A stretch of DNA of 64,000 bases from Aestuariibius sp. HNIBRBA575 (GCF_040932005.1 NZ_CP162414.1:1329501-1393500), one strand, 5' to 3'. Positions 35,212 through 45,875 are shown, counted from the stretch's first letter. The notes: generated by a model from the letters alone, not told the origin. Numbers and translations: made by a program.

Positions 35212-37665
35212 ATGACGTCAAACGATCATCGCTATGATCAGTTTTCGCAAGAACTGACCTCGCATGAGCGCAACGTTGTTGCACTGCTTGATGTGCCTGC
35301 AATGATTTTGGATAGGGCAGGGCGTATTGCCGAAATAAATGTTCTGATGTGTCAGATGTTCAGCGGCGAAAAATCTGAGATGCTGGGGCGATCCGTTTTT
35401 GATTTTCTTAAGCCACCTTTTCGGGAACAATGTGCCGATTTCATTCTAAATTATAGCCCGGGTCATGATGCTGACATACCGTTTTCGGGGGGCAGTTTCA
35501 CCGGTGGGTCTGATGCAGGTTTAACGGTAAAACCCATGCCGGTGGCAGCAGGTGTGACGGCCTTTTTGTGTCAGTCTCAGGCCAGTTTTGACAAAGACGA
35601 CCAGAACATGAGGTTTTTTCTGGAACGTTGCGATCAGGGCGTTTGGGACTTTGATGCAATCACTGGCAAGCTACATGTATCCGACATCTGGCGACGTATG
35701 CGAGGGCTGGGCCCGGATGACCCGATCGAAGAAGAGGGGCGGGATTGGCTCGAAGATGTGCATGACGATGACCGCACAGCGTTGTCCGAAGAAATAGACA
35801 AGCAAATTCGAGGTGAAGTTCAAACCCTGAATATTCAGTATCGCCAGCGCCATAAAGCAGGCCATTGGGTTTGGATATTATGTCGTGGCAGCGTAACTGA
35901 GACAGATAACAATGGCCTGCCAACGCGGTTGGTGGGGACGGATACTGACATTTCTGAAATCAAATCGATTGAGGAAAACCTGTCGCGGCTTGCGGGGAAA
36001 TTTCAGCTGGCAATCGAAGCGTCGGGCATGGGGATCTGGGAATATAACGCCACTGAAAACAAAGTCCATTGGGACCAAACTATGATGGATTTATATGGGG
36101 TAACCGATGGTCAATCGTTGAGAAACGGGGACCTGTGGGAAACCTATCTGCACCCGGACGATTATCAAGTCACAGTCGATTATTCGGATGAGTGTCTGAG
36201 AGAGCAGAAAGATTTCAAACGCGATTTTCGGATTGTGCGACAGGATGGCGAAGTGCGTTTTATTCGCAGCATGTCCCGTCTGCATCACCCGGATGTGGGC
36301 GAAAGCCGTCTCATTGGCATCAACATGGATGTCACCGATGATTACCGGCGTTCCGAAGAATTGGAAGCTGCACGCAAGAAATTGGAACATGATTCAAAGC
36401 ATGACGCCTTAACCGGATTGGCCAATAGACGGTTTTTGGATGAACTTGCGGATGCGTATTTCAGTTCAAAACCTGACGATGCGCGATACGCTGTTTTGCT
36501 ACTGGATCTGGATCATTTCAAAGAAATTAATGATTCATTGGGGCATGGGGCCGGGGATGCTGTCTTGGTCAGTGTTGCCCGCGATCTGCGTCAGATTATA
36601 GGGGATCGCGGTCTGGTGTGTCGCGTGGGCGGGGATGAATTTTCAGTTTTTGTTGAAAATGCCTTCGATCTGCAGGAACTGATTGGATTTGCAGAAGAAA
36701 TGCTGCGAACGTTTCGCAAACCTATCAATTTTGAAGGGCATGCCTGTAGTATTGGTCTATCCGTCGGGATCGCAATATCGGATCGCACTCATGATCCGGG
36801 ATCGCGGATTTTTGCGCAGGCGGATATGGCCCTTTATGAAGCGAAAAATGCGGGCCGATCTTGTTACCAAGTTTACGACACGACCATGCAGAGTAATGCT
36901 GCGACCCGACATTTGGAACATCAGCGCCTGCTGGACGCAATTTCAGCAAAAGAAATTATTTGTTATTATCAGCCGAAATTCCATGCCCACGATCTGACAT
37001 TTGCCGGCGCCGAAGCGTTGGCGCGTTGGGATTGCCCGGATGCAGGAATTTTGACGCCTGACCGGTTTATCCCATTGTCCAATGAGGTTGGGATTACGGC
37101 CCGGATAGACGAATGTATTCTGGATCGCGTTCTGGCGGACAAACGGGGCTGGTCAAAGGCTGGGATTGATCCGCTGGAAATTTCACTAAACGTTTCACAA
37201 GAACGCCTGTCTGAAACATTTCTATCGCAGCAATTGCTGGACAATGTGGGCAGGGACAGTGGCCTGACATTTGAGCTGCTTGAATCAGCGTTTCTGGACC
37301 ACACTGATGAAGTGGCGACGCAAAATCTGGCGATAATTCGCGATTTGAACATCGGTATTGAACTGGATGATTTTGGGAGCGGGCATGCCTCGATTTTGGC
37401 GATGCAGCGGGTAAAGCCAACACGTATCAAAATTGACCGCAATCTGGTTATCCCGGTTTTAGACGACGATATTCAGATGAAAATTTTACGCCATCTGATC
37501 AGGATTGCGAAATTATCCGGCATCCAAGTGGTCGCAGAAGGGTTGGAAACCCCTGAACATATCAAAGCGATGCAAACGCTGGGATGTGATTATTTGCAGG
37601 GCTACGCATTGGCGCGCCCTATGTCGGCGGAAAAGTTCAAAGACTTTCTTATTCAGTACGCCTGA
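35212..37665 (+). CDS. Cytoplasmic triple-PAS GGDEF-EAL c-di-GMP enzyme
   Basis: An 817-aa soluble protein. Three PAS-type domains (about 20-110, 125-245, 255-380) precede GGDEF (RVGGDEF near 472) and EAL (AGAEALARW near 598), with ELDDFGSGHASI and KIDRNLV in the EAL core. The second and third PAS domains end in the PAC-type endings VGTDTDISEIK and GINMDVTDDYR. AGGAGGGG lies just before ATG 35212. There is no membrane segment, unlike its divergent neighbour. Both catalytic domains look intact; which activity dominates cannot be told. Confidence 0.94.
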   Translation: MTSNDHRYDQFSQELTSHERNVVALLDVPAMILDRAGRIAEINVLMCQMFSGEKSEMLGRSVFDFLKPPFREQCADFILNYSPGHDADIPFSGGSFTGGSDAGLTVKPMPVAAGVTAFLCQSQASFDKDDQNMRFFLERCDQGVWDFDAITGKLHVSDIWRRMRGLGPDDPIEEEGRDWLEDVHDDDRTALSEEIDKQIRGEVQTLNIQYRQRHKAGHWVWILCRGSVTETDNNGLPTRLVGTDTDISEIKSIEENLSRLAGKFQLAIEASGMGIWEYNATENKVHWDQTMMDLYGVTDGQSLRNGDLWETYLHPDDYQVTVDYSDECLREQKDFKRDFRIVRQDGEVRFIRSMSRLHHPDVGESRLIGINMDVTDDYRRSEELEAARKKLEHDSKHDALTGLANRRFLDELADAYFSSKPDDARYAVLLLDLDHFKEINDSLGHGAGDAVLVSVARDLRQIIGDRGLVCRVGGDEFSVFVENAFDLQELIGFAEEMLRTFRKPINFEGHACSIGLSVGIAISDRTHDPGSRIFAQADMALYEAKNAGRSCYQVYDTTMQSNAATRHLEHQRLLDAISAKEIICYYQPKFHAHDLTFAGAEALARWDCPDAGILTPDRFIPLSNEVGITARIDECILDRVLADKRGWSKAGIDPLEISLNVSQERLSETFLSQQLLDNVGRDSGLTFELLESAFLDHTDEVATQNLAIIRDLNIGIELDDFGSGHASILAMQRVKPTRIKIDRNLVIPVLDDDIQMKILRHLIRIAKLSGIQVVAEGLETPEHIKAMQTLGCDYLQGYALARPMSAEKFKDFLIQYA

Positions 37666-37999
37666 TAGAATTTAAGTAAATAATTGCGGTCCCATACTGG
37701 ATTAGAACAGCATAAGCCCTAGATGTGATGCGTCAGCAACAGTTTTTATGCTGTGGAATGGCGTTGTGGTTAACGTGAAGATTGGTAAAAATTAGTCTTA
37801 TATTGATATTATTGGTTAAAAATCTGGGTTTATTGAACCTGCCACCCTTTTAGTTTGAGGTTTAGTGACGCCCTGGGCAACTCGCCCTATACGTGTGTTA
37901 ATCTTTGCGTTAAGGTCTCGCTTGTCGAGGGTAGGTTTCGTTCGGTTTGCAGAATTCAGATCTAAATGTTGGCGTTGCCCAGCGGTAATGGAGCGTAGT
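37666..37999. other. 334-nt intergenic region between two c-di-GMP genes
   Basis: AT-rich, with no gene. It contains scattered TTAA half sites, among them a TTAA-N8-TTAA pair (37898-37913), one base longer than the CtrA pattern. No terminator with a T-run was found after the upstream gene, so read-through is possible. Confidence 0.5.
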
Positions 38000-40069
38000 A
38001 TGGCACTTGTTACGTTGGGTTTAGACAATAACATCGAACGCCATGGTCAAATGACCACGGAAGCCGATTTGAGGTGTTTAGAGCAAGCGCGCACACCTTT
38101 TTGGACGTTCGACATCGATCAGGCCTGTGTTTTATGGGCCAACTCAGCCGCCATAGAGCTGTGGGACGCGACGACGTTGTCTGAGTTGCAGCAGCGTGAA
38201 ATGCGCACAGGCATGTCTGGCGCTGTTCAATCCCGGCTGAAGCAGTATCAACACGAATTTGAATCCGGCCGGTGCTTTGACGAAACCTGGACGTTGTATC
38301 CAAAAGGCAAACCCACCACCACTTTATGCCGTTTCCGTGGATTACAACTCGAAGATGGCCGGGTTGCCATGTTGTGCGAGGGACAGGTGATTGACGACCA
38401 ATCGCCAGAAATTTTGCGCGGTGGGCAGGCGTTGCTTTATACTGGTGCGATGGTATCGACCTATGATCAGGCAGGGCGGACAATTTACGCCAATCCTGCT
38501 GCCCTTAGGGGATTTCGGTCGGACCGGTTGGATTTGGCCAGTCGATTTGTCGTCCCCGAAGATGTCGAAAAAATCCTGAACTTGCCCGCAAATAAGGCGG
38601 ATTTACGCATGGTGGCGCGGGTGAAATCGGCCTCTGGGATCCGCATTCACGAAGTTGAAGTGACCCGGAGCTATGACGCCCTGTCGGGTGAACCTGCCTT
38701 TTTGTTGACCGAAATTGACATCAGCGAAAAAGAGCGCGCCAAACGAACGGCGGAACGGTTGGCCAACATTGACGGGCTAACGCGGCTTTATAATCGCAAC
38801 TATCTATCTGGTTTTGCGGATGATTTTATCACCCACTCACAAGAGCGCGGTCGCAATGTCACGCTGGGTCTGTTTGATCTGGATCGGTTCAAAGTTATTA
38901 ATGACACCCATGGTCACGACATCGGGGATGCGTTGCTTAAGTCAGTCGCGGCCGATCTACGCAAAGTATTTGGCGGACGCGCGATTTTGGGGCGATTGGG
39001 CGGCGACGAATTTTGTTTTTTGATTTCTGCACATCGCAACCACAAAACAGCGAGTGTTAAGGCGCGAAAATTTCTAAGCTTGATGCGCAAGCCCAAGAAA
39101 TTGGAAGGGCGCGAAATCCGGTCTGGGGTCAGCATCGGCATGATCACGGTCGCCCCCGGCGAAAAGGCCCAGCGATTCGACAATTTGTTGCGCAACGCCG
39201 ATTTGGCCCTTTACGAAGCCAAGGCGTTGGGGGGCAATGCGATCCGGTATTTCCGCCCTGCATTGGCGCGTAAACGACACCGGTTTTTGTCAGTCGAAGC
39301 CGAGCTGGGCCATGCGCTTAAGGCAGAGGATGACCGATTTCGACTGGTTTATCAGCCCAAGGTTGATTTGCGAAATGGCCGTGTGACGGGGGCGGAATCG
39401 CTGGCACGTTTCACCTGTTCAAAAGGCGAGGGGATCAGCCCGGGTGAGTTCATCCCGATCGCCGAATCCACCGGACTAATCCACCAATTGGGCAGTCGGG
39501 TGATTGCGGAAACTGCCGAACAATTGATGGCGCTGCGGCGCGAATTCAACTGGATCGATCTGTCTGTGAATGTGTCGCCGCTTCAGTTTCAGGGATCGCG
39601 ATTGTTGTCACAATTGCGTTCACTGGCCGGGCGATCTGGCTTTGATCCGACGGGATTACAGCTGGAACTCACTGAATCTGCACTACATTTAGCCGATGCT
39701 GACCTGCATAAAAAACTGAATGAATTGGTCGATCTGGGATATCCAATTGCGATTGATGATTTTGGTGCGGCCTATTCCAACATTGCCCGGCTCAGCGCCT
39801 ATCCGGTGACTTGTCTGAAATTTGACCGCTCGTTGATTGCGGCCAAAAACAACACTGCCCTGTCCAAAGTTGTGATCAATATTGGGGCAGCTTTGAACCT
39901 GAAAGTTGTGGCTGAAGGCGTGGAAACCGTGGACCAGCGGGACTGGCTGATGCGCAATAATTGCTTTGAGCATCAAGGGTTTTTATATGCCCGCCCCAAG
40001 CCAATCGAAGAAGTGATCGATCAGATTGCGGCCCCTTGGGATATCCCCGGGTTGCGGCCATCCGTGTGA
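38000..40069 (+). CDS. PAS-GGDEF-EAL c-di-GMP enzyme with ESL variant
   Basis: A 689-aa soluble protein. Two PAS-like regions (about 20-130 and 150-270), the second ending LTEIDISEKERAKR, precede GGDEF (RLGGDEF near 334) and a phosphodiesterase domain. The usual EAL is ESL (GAESLARF near 464), which keeps the Glu and the ExLxR frame, so activity is possible. DDFGAAYSN and CLKFDRSLI follow. ATG 38000 is chosen because GGAG lies 6 nt upstream; earlier in-frame starts (37988, 37865) add basic residues unlike the family. Confidence 0.9.
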   Translation: MALVTLGLDNNIERHGQMTTEADLRCLEQARTPFWTFDIDQACVLWANSAAIELWDATTLSELQQREMRTGMSGAVQSRLKQYQHEFESGRCFDETWTLYPKGKPTTTLCRFRGLQLEDGRVAMLCEGQVIDDQSPEILRGGQALLYTGAMVSTYDQAGRTIYANPAALRGFRSDRLDLASRFVVPEDVEKILNLPANKADLRMVARVKSASGIRIHEVEVTRSYDALSGEPAFLLTEIDISEKERAKRTAERLANIDGLTRLYNRNYLSGFADDFITHSQERGRNVTLGLFDLDRFKVINDTHGHDIGDALLKSVAADLRKVFGGRAILGRLGGDEFCFLISAHRNHKTASVKARKFLSLMRKPKKLEGREIRSGVSIGMITVAPGEKAQRFDNLLRNADLALYEAKALGGNAIRYFRPALARKRHRFLSVEAELGHALKAEDDRFRLVYQPKVDLRNGRVTGAESLARFTCSKGEGISPGEFIPIAESTGLIHQLGSRVIAETAEQLMALRREFNWIDLSVNVSPLQFQGSRLLSQLRSLAGRSGFDPTGLQLELTESALHLADADLHKKLNELVDLGYPIAIDDFGAAYSNIARLSAYPVTCLKFDRSLIAAKNNTALSKVVINIGAALNLKVVAEGVETVDQRDWLMRNNCFEHQGFLYARPKPIEEVIDQIAAPWDIPGLRPSV

Positions 40070-40171
40070 TCGGTTGCAGATTGCACTTGAAGCCCCGCTT
40101 TGCCCCCCTTAGTAAGGCCCAAATTCATTAGGGTGCCAGTGGGTGCCCCGTCGATCTATGCGAGGAACTCC

Positions 40172-41503
40172 ATGAACGTTACCGAAACCCTGAACGAAGG
40201 CCTTCAGCGCGGTTACCAGATCACAGTCACGGCTGCTGAGATGGAAGAAAAGGTACAGGAAAAGCTGGCCGAAGCCCGCCCTGAGATCGAAATGAAAGGC
40301 TTCCGCAAGGGCAAGGTGCCCATGGCGTTGCTGAAAAAACAATTTGGTCCACGCCTGATGGGCGAAGCTATGCAGGAAACCATTGATGGCGCGATGAACA
40401 GCCATCTGGAAACATCCGGCGACCGTCCTGCGGTTCAGCCAGAGATGAAAATGGACAACGAAGACTGGAAAGAAGGCGACGACGTTGTTGTGAACGTCAC
40501 TTACGAACGTCTGCCCGATGTTCCAGAAGTTGATTTTGCCGGGATCAAGCTGGAGCGCATGAGCGTGAAAGCCGAAGAGTCTGCAATCGACGAAGCGCTG
40601 GCCAGCCTTGCTGAAACCGCGCAGGATTTCAAAGACCGCAAAAAAGGCACCAAAGCCAAAGACGGCGACCAGATCACATTTGACTTTGCAGGCAAGGTTG
40701 ATGGCGAATTGTTCGATGGCGGTTCCGCCGAAGATTTCGCATTGGTTCTGGGCTCTGGTCAGTTCATCCCCGGCTTCGAAGAGCAACTGGTTGGTGTGAA
40801 AGTCGACGAAGAGAAAGCCGTCGAAGTGTCTTTCCCTGATGATTACCAAGCCGAGCATCTGGCAGGCAAAGCGGCTGTGTTTGATTGCACAATCAAAGCC
40901 GTAAAAGAGCCTGTTGCCGCTGAGTTGAACGACGAGTTGGCTGTTAAGTTTGGCGCCGAAGATCTGGCCGGTCTGCGTGCCCAAATCACCGAACGTCTAG
41001 AAGCGGAATACAAAGGGGCGGCACGCGCTGTGACCAAACGGTCCTTGTTGGATGTGTTGGACGAAAAAGTGTCCTTTGATCTGCCTGCCACTTTGGTCGA
41101 CGCCGAAGCAGGCCAAATCGCACATCAGTTGTGGCACGAAGAAAACCCAGAAGTCGAAGGCCACGATCACCCAACGATCGAAGCCACTGACGAACACAAA
41201 GGTCTGGCATCACGCCGTGTGAAACTGGGGCTGCTGTTGGCTGATATCGGTCAAAAAGCCGAAGTGCAGGTTTCTGATGCGGAAATGACCCAAGCGATCA
41301 TGAACCAAGCGCGTCAGTATCCAGGCCAAGAGCGTCAGTTCTTTGAGTTTGTGCAGCAGAACGCACAGATGCGCCAGCAGCTGCAAGCGCCGATCTTTGA
41401 AGACAAAGTTGTCGATCACATCTTTGATCTGGCTGATGTGTCAGAAAAAGAAGTGTCCAAAGAAGACCTGCAAGCCGCTGTTGAAGCGCTCGAAGAAGAA
41501 TAA
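40172..41503 (+). CDS. tig: Trigger factor
   Basis: Trigger factor is the ribosome-bound chaperone and peptidyl-prolyl isomerase. The N-terminal ribosome-binding signature [18 protein letters not shown] is near residue 45, the FKBP-like domain lies around 160-240 ([20 protein letters not shown]), and the C-terminal helical arms follow with acidic [22 protein letters not shown] at the end. Length of 443 aa is normal. GAGGA precedes ATG 40172; a longer frame lacks support. A terminator follows at 41531-41554. Confidence 0.96.
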   Translation: MNVTETLNEGLQRGYQITVTAAEMEEKVQEKLAEARPEIEMKGFRKGKVPMALLKKQFGPRLMGEAMQETIDGAMNSHLETSGDRPAVQPEMKMDNEDWKEGDDVVVNVTYERLPDVPEVDFAGIKLERMSVKAEESAIDEALASLAETAQDFKDRKKGTKAKDGDQITFDFAGKVDGELFDGGSAEDFALVLGSGQFIPGFEEQLVGVKVDEEKAVEVSFPDDYQAEHLAGKAAVFDCTIKAVKEPVAAELNDELAVKFGAEDLAGLRAQITERLEAEYKGAARAVTKRSLLDVLDEKVSFDLPATLVDAEAGQIAHQLWHEENPEVEGHDHPTIEATDEHKGLASRRVKLGLLLADIGQKAEVQVSDAEMTQAIMNQARQYPGQERQFFEFVQQNAQMRQQLQAPIFEDKVVDHIFDLADVSEKEVSKEDLQAAVEALEEE

Positions 41504-41530
41504 ACAACCTTCGAGAATCACAATTATGAG

Positions 41531-41554
41531 AGCCGCGCTTTTGCGCGGCTTTCT
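41531..41554 (+). terminator. Terminator of tig
   Basis: An 8-bp stem AGCCGCGC/GCGCGGCT (41531-41538 with 41543-41550) has a TTTT loop and is followed by TTCT. Confidence 0.75.
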
Positions 41555-41729
41555 GCATTCTGGACAACCCAAAGGTGAGTGCGGCATTTGAATCGCCCGG
41601 GGTTCGGGTGGAATTTCAAATTTTAAGGGGAAAAGTCAGGGAAACCCGACTGTTTTTGACGCGATATCCTATTTGTTTTTAATCTGAGTGCGTTACCATG
41701 AGGCATATTTTAAAAAGAATAGGTGAAGC

Positions 41730-42206
41730 ATGAAACGCTTACTCGTGGCCATCGCGATGATGGTAGGTTTTGCAAGTGCAGCGGCGGCGTGCCCAAACTG
41801 GAATTTGGCGGCAGGGGAATCTTACTCTGCTTCGGGGTCCCAGTTGCGCAGCCCAAAGTTTTTTGACGTAATCGCCGGTGGCAGCAATTACATTTGGAAC
41901 TGCCCCGGAATTAACCCCCAATCCGACCGTGGCGCGGGCTATTTCCCGTCCAACCCAGATTTCCGGTTCCAGCTCAGCAATATGGGTGGCACGCAATTGG
42001 TTGTGTCCGTGGTCAGCCGCTGTGATGCGGCGCTGCTGATCAACACAGCGTCTGCCACTTGGTATTATGACGATGATGACAATGGCAATCTGGACCCACG
42101 GATCGTTCTGACACGTCCTGCCAATGGTCAGATCGATATTTGGATCGGGACCTATGACGGCGAATATTGTGACGCGCAATTGCGCATGGAAACGTTTGCC
42201 CGCTAA
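41730..42206 (+). CDS. Predicted secreted protein, 158 aa
   Basis: A Sec signal peptide (cleavage near residue 20, ASAAAA-C) precedes a beta-rich mature domain with four Cys that could form two disulfides. Sequence such as GGTQLVVSVVSRCDAALLIN and DIWIGTYDGEYCDAQL suggests a small jelly-roll or pre-peptidase-type domain. I do not recognise a named family. A purine-rich AGGTGAAG lies before the ATG. A terminator follows at 42226-42256, so it is probably monocistronic. Confidence 0.65.
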   Translation: MKRLLVAIAMMVGFASAAAACPNWNLAAGESYSASGSQLRSPKFFDVIAGGSNYIWNCPGINPQSDRGAGYFPSNPDFRFQLSNMGGTQLVVSVVSRCDAALLINTASATWYYDDDDNGNLDPRIVLTRPANGQIDIWIGTYDGEYCDAQLRMETFAR

Positions 42207-42225
42207 ACCCGTCTGTTCAATAAAT

Positions 42226-42256
42226 AAAAAGACGTCCACAAGTGGGCGTCTTTTTT
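42226..42256 (+). terminator. Terminator after the secreted protein gene
   Basis: A 7-bp stem (42231-42237 with 42244-42250, one G-T) extends through an A-run paired with TTTTTT at 42251-42256. Confidence 0.8.
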
Positions 42257-42453
42257 GCTTTAACGACTTGTGCAAAGCGATGGAGCAGCTGCAACAAGCA
42301 GATATCCAAGGGCGGAGATCAACCGCTGTTCACTTTGTCTAACGGAACCTGCGTTGATTCCGTTCATATTCCTTGCGATTTAGCTATGGGGTTATAGACT
42401 GGGTGTTCATTTAAACCCGATCATAAAGGTTTGGGTTAAGAGGGGAATTGAAA

Positions 42454-43071
42454 ATGAACTTAAAATCCTTATTGGCCGTTTGCGCCACAATCATTTCGAC
42501 AAGCGTTGCGGTCAATTCTGCATCCGCAACAACAGTCGATATCATTGAATTCGATGGCATTTTAGGTGTTACGACTGCAGATGGATATGTCGAAGATGGG
42601 TACATCATCTCTTCGGTCGGCGGAGTTTTGGCTCCAGGTGTTGGGCACCCATATCCCATCGGTGGCTATGCGGGATCCGGATTTCTTGCTTTGGATGGCT
42701 TTGCCGGGCCCGTTTCATTTACCCTGAGCCGTTTTGATGGTGGGGCGTTTAACTTGCACAGCTTGTTTGAAACGTCGCTTGATTTTGGAGGTCTCGTAGC
42801 GAGCGTATTGGTAGACTACGGTAGTGGATCGTCTTTGTCTGTCCCGCCTACGCCCGTTGGTGACAATCCCGGCGACTTTCTAATTTTCGGACCAGAGTTT
42901 TCAAACATGATGTCCATAACTGTAAGCGTTTCAGGGCTCGGATTATTCAATTTTGACCATCTTGAAGTGAGCAATGCAGCACTGCCACCGGTGCCGGTTC
43001 CTGCGGGACTGCCTTTGATGGCAGGCGCGCTGGGTCTGTTTGCCCTTGCATGGCGTCGTAAAGCCGCCTGA
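42454..43071 (+). CDS. VPxPA-CTERM sorting-domain protein, copy 1
   Basis: A secreted 205-aa protein with an N-terminal signal peptide (cleavage near ASA-T) and a C-terminal exosortase-type sorting signal: VPVPAGLPLM, a hydrophobic helix, then RRKAA. Such tails are cut by exosortase-like membrane enzymes after export. The middle is Gly/Ser/Asp/Phe-rich with few charges. It is a tandem paralogue of the next gene: the ends are nearly the same while the centres differ. ATG 42454 has GAGGGG 8 nt upstream; TTG 42448 is too close. No exosortase gene is in this window. Confidence 0.82.
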   Translation: MNLKSLLAVCATIISTSVAVNSASATTVDIIEFDGILGVTTADGYVEDGYIISSVGGVLAPGVGHPYPIGGYAGSGFLALDGFAGPVSFTLSRFDGGAFNLHSLFETSLDFGGLVASVLVDYGSGSSLSVPPTPVGDNPGDFLIFGPEFSNMMSITVSVSGLGLFNFDHLEVSNAALPPVPVPAGLPLMAGALGLFALAWRRKAA

Positions 43072-43091
43072 TCAAGGTTTGAAATTTTTCT

Positions 43092-43120
43092 AAAGGCAGC
43101 TCAGTTTGGGCTGCCTTTTT
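43092..43120 (+). terminator. Terminator between the two CTERM genes
   Basis: A 9-bp stem AAAGGCAGC (43092-43100) with GCTGCCTTT (43110-43118) is followed by further T. The second gene probably has its own promoter. Confidence 0.8.
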
Positions 43121-43204
43121 CGTTGCAAAATCAATAGGGATCATCAATATCATGTCCAATATCCTTGGATTAACCAAGGTTGTATTTTTTGTTATGAGGA
43201 CAAC

Positions 43205-43816
43205 ATGCGTTTGAAAACTGCATTGGCCGTTTGCGCCACGATAATTTCCACCAGTTTTGCAGCCAGTTCGGCTTCTGCTACCATTCTGGACATCATTGAT
43301 TTTGATTTCGCCCCTTCAGGCATCCTGACTGCGCCCTATGTTGAAGATGGGTACCAAATCACGGCGACAGGTGCCTGGCTGAGTGGCGCGGGCCATGACG
43401 GTGGATTTCCTGTCGAAGGCGATGACGGGTCCGGTTTTCTGATGACCGATTTTTTCTCTGGTTATAGCACCATCACATTGTCGCGGGTGGATGGAGAAAT
43501 GTTTGACCTGGTTAGTCTCTTTTCCGATGTGGCAGATTTCGGTGGCTTTTTCCCATTGGTGACGATCTCCAATCACGATATGAGCATTCCTGCGCCGATT
43601 TTGTTCCCGTTGGGGCCATCGCAGTCTTTTTTGGGTGGGGAATTTACCAACCTGCTTTCGGTTTCGATTGACTTCTCCGGGGTCGGGTTCTTTGCGTTGG
43701 ATAGCATTCACGTCGCGTCCTCTGTTTTGCCGCCTGTGCCGGTTCCCGCTGGGCTGCCATTGATGGCCGGTGCATTGGGGCTGTTTGCCTTTGCACGGCG
43801 TCGCAAAGCCGCCTGA
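43205..43816 (+). CDS. VPxPA-CTERM sorting-domain protein, copy 2
   Basis: A 203-aa paralogue of the preceding gene. It has a near-identical signal peptide (AVCATIISTSFAASSASA), a similar YVEDGYQIT element, and the same C-terminal VPVPAGLPLMAGALGLFAFA followed by RRRKAA. The central region differs. ATG 43205 has GAGGA 6 nt upstream; the longer frame overlaps the previous terminator region. Exported and probably processed by an exosortase encoded elsewhere. Confidence 0.82.
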   Translation: MRLKTALAVCATIISTSFAASSASATILDIIDFDFAPSGILTAPYVEDGYQITATGAWLSGAGHDGGFPVEGDDGSGFLMTDFFSGYSTITLSRVDGEMFDLVSLFSDVADFGGFFPLVTISNHDMSIPAPILFPLGPSQSFLGGEFTNLLSVSIDFSGVGFFALDSIHVASSVLPPVPVPAGLPLMAGALGLFAFARRRKAA

Positions 43817-43870
43817 TCAGCCACACGGATCATAACGCGGGATGTCCTCATCCGGGCATCCCAAAACACG

Positions 43871-43897
43871 AAAGCCGCGCTGTCAAAGCGCGGCTTT
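43871..43897. terminator. Bidirectional terminator between CTERM copy 2 and cpdB
   Basis: A perfect 10-bp stem (43871-43880 with 43888-43897) closes loop TGTCAAA. The outer three pairs are A/T on both strands; T-rich sequence follows on both sides (GCTGTTCT plus, CGTGTTTT minus). Confidence 0.7.
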
Positions 43898-43919
43898 GCT
43901 GTTCTAAGTGTTTGTGAAA

Positions 43920-45875
43920 TCAGAGCTTGATCCGGAAGAGCGCAAATCCGGTGTCGGATGTGCCGGCCTCTTCTATGGAAACGCCGTCAACATTGCCCGC
44001 ATGAGGTGCGGCGGCAGGGCCGGTTTCAAACAGAACAGATGTGTCACCCAGCGGGGCAAAGGACCAGTTGGCATCGGCCCGCGGGCTGATCGTGCCCTGA
44101 TCAACGATATAGCGCACAATCACGTCACGGTTGGTATCGGGACCTTCGAACACGATGGTATCACTGTTGGCACCGGGGAAATTGCCACCGCCAGAAGCGC
44201 GGTAATTGTTGGTTGCCACGATGAATTCCTGTTCCATATCAATCGGTTGACCATCATATGTCAGATTGATGATCCGATGTGTGTCCGACACCACTTCGCC
44301 GTCATCATTGTAGCGGGCCGGTTGGGTCAGATCGATCTGATAACCCACGCCATCGATCACATCAAAGTTGTAGGATTTGAACTCTGGGTTCAACAGGATC
44401 GCATCCGCAGAGCCTGCTTGGATCTGATTAAACATCCCCGCGCTGCGTTCCAGCCATTCGCGTACTGTGGCACCATTGATGCGCACCGCCCGAACCGTGT
44501 TTGGATAGAGATATAGATCAGAGACGTTTTTGATCGCCACATCCCCCACAGCCACATCCGTATAATATTCCGGACCGCCGCGACCACCCGCTTTGAACGG
44601 AGCCGCCGCAGACAGGATCGGCAGACCCTCATGCGCAGTGCCCTGCATCATCTGTTCGATGTACCAAGTTTGGGCGTTGGACACGACCTGAACCGATGGG
44701 TCATCCGCCACCAGCGCAAAATAGGAATGCAACGGTGCGTCGGTTTTGCCAACAGCGCGGCGCACATAATCCAATGTCGCATCATGGTCCGCCTGAGCTG
44801 CGGCCAGCACGGCAGGGGCGTCTTCGACCAGAGCCGTGATAGAGCGATCTTCTTCGCGTTTGTAGATCGGGCGGGCCTCAGATGTGTGGGACACAATGCG
44901 CCAGCCGGACCCGTCGCGTTCCAGCATCAGATCGATCAACCCCATATGCGAGCCCCAGAACCCACCCATGGTTGCCGGTTTGCCCATCAACGTGCCGGCA
45001 TCTGCGTCGACACCTGCGAAATCAGCATAATTAGACGATGGGAACACAAGGTGGCTGTGACCGGTCAGGATCGCATCGATCCCATCCACCGCCGCCAAAG
45101 GCACCGCTGCGTTTTCCATCCCATCAGTGTGATCCGCTGCGCCAATGCCCGAATGGGACAGGGCGATGATAATATCTGCGCCTTCTTCCTTCATTTGGGG
45201 CACGTAGGCGCGGGCTGTTTCGATGATGTCGCGCGCCATGACGTTGCCTTCTAGATGGCGACGATCCCAGTTCATGATCTGAGGGGGAACAAAACCGATA
45301 AAGCCGATGCGGATCGGGTGGGCAGTGCCGGACCCGTCGGTCAATTCATGATCCATAATGACATATGGGGGCAGCAAGGTATCGTCTTCGCGTGGGGTGG
45401 CGCCCATGGTTTTGGCAACGTTGGCACAGACCACCGGGAAATTGGACCCGGCCAAGGATTTCATCAGGAAATCAAGGCCATAGTTAAATTCGTGGTTGCC
45501 CAAGGTCGATGCGTCATAGCCCAATGCGTTCATCGCGTTGATGACCGGATGGGTGTCGCCTTCTTTCATGCCACGTTCATAGGCGATGTAATCGCCCATC
45601 GGGTTGCCCTGCAAGAAATCGCCATTGTCCAGCAACAATGAATTTGTCGCCTCGGCGCGAATGTCGCCAATGATCGACGCAGTGCGGGCCAGACCAACGC
45701 GGTCAGAGGGGCGGTCAGCGTAATAATCGTATGGAAAAACATGCACATGCAAATCGGTGGTTTCCATGATCCGCAAATGTGCTTGGTTTGTGTTTGCAGC
45801 AACCGAATAGGGGTGCATTGCAATAAAGCCAGCCGTTCCAGCCAAAAAGCCGCGGCGTGAGAGAGTAAAAGCCAT
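43920..45875 (-). CDS. cpdB: 2',3'-cyclic-nucleotide 2'-phosphodiesterase / 3'-nucleotidase
   Basis: A 651-aa periplasmic metallophosphatase that salvages phosphate and nucleosides from 2',3'-cyclic nucleotides and 3'-nucleotides. The signal is of Tat type ([14 protein letters not shown]). Metal-binding motifs are [39 protein letters not shown] and [10 protein letters not shown]. The C-terminal 5'-nucleotidase domain includes [13 protein letters not shown]. Length is normal for CpdB. GGAGA precedes the ATG. Pho-type control is plausible but no pho box was identified. Confidence 0.93.
   Translation of the reverse strand: MAFTLSRRGFLAGTAGFIAMHPYSVAANTNQAHLRIMETTDLHVHVFPYDYYADRPSDRVGLARTASIIGDIRAEATNSLLLDNGDFLQGNPMGDYIAYERGMKEGDTHPVINAMNALGYDASTLGNHEFNYGLDFLMKSLAGSNFPVVCANVAKTMGATPREDDTLLPPYVIMDHELTDGSGTAHPIRIGFIGFVPPQIMNWDRRHLEGNVMARDIIETARAYVPQMKEEGADIIIALSHSGIGAADHTDGMENAAVPLAAVDGIDAILTGHSHLVFPSSNYADFAGVDADAGTLMGKPATMGGFWGSHMGLIDLMLERDGSGWRIVSHTSEARPIYKREEDRSITALVEDAPAVLAAAQADHDATLDYVRRAVGKTDAPLHSYFALVADDPSVQVVSNAQTWYIEQMMQGTAHEGLPILSAAAPFKAGGRGGPEYYTDVAVGDVAIKNVSDLYLYPNTVRAVRINGATVREWLERSAGMFNQIQAGSADAILLNPEFKSYNFDVIDGVGYQIDLTQPARYNDDGEVVSDTHRIINLTYDGQPIDMEQEFIVATNNYRASGGGNFPGANSDTIVFEGPDTNRDVIVRYIVDQGTISPRADANWSFAPLGDTSVLFETGPAAAPHAGNVDGVSIEEAGTSDTGFALFRIKL

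Noticed and set aside
37898..37913. CtrA site before the third GGDEF-EAL gene
   Set aside because: The two TTAA boxes are 8 nt apart, one more than the accepted pattern.
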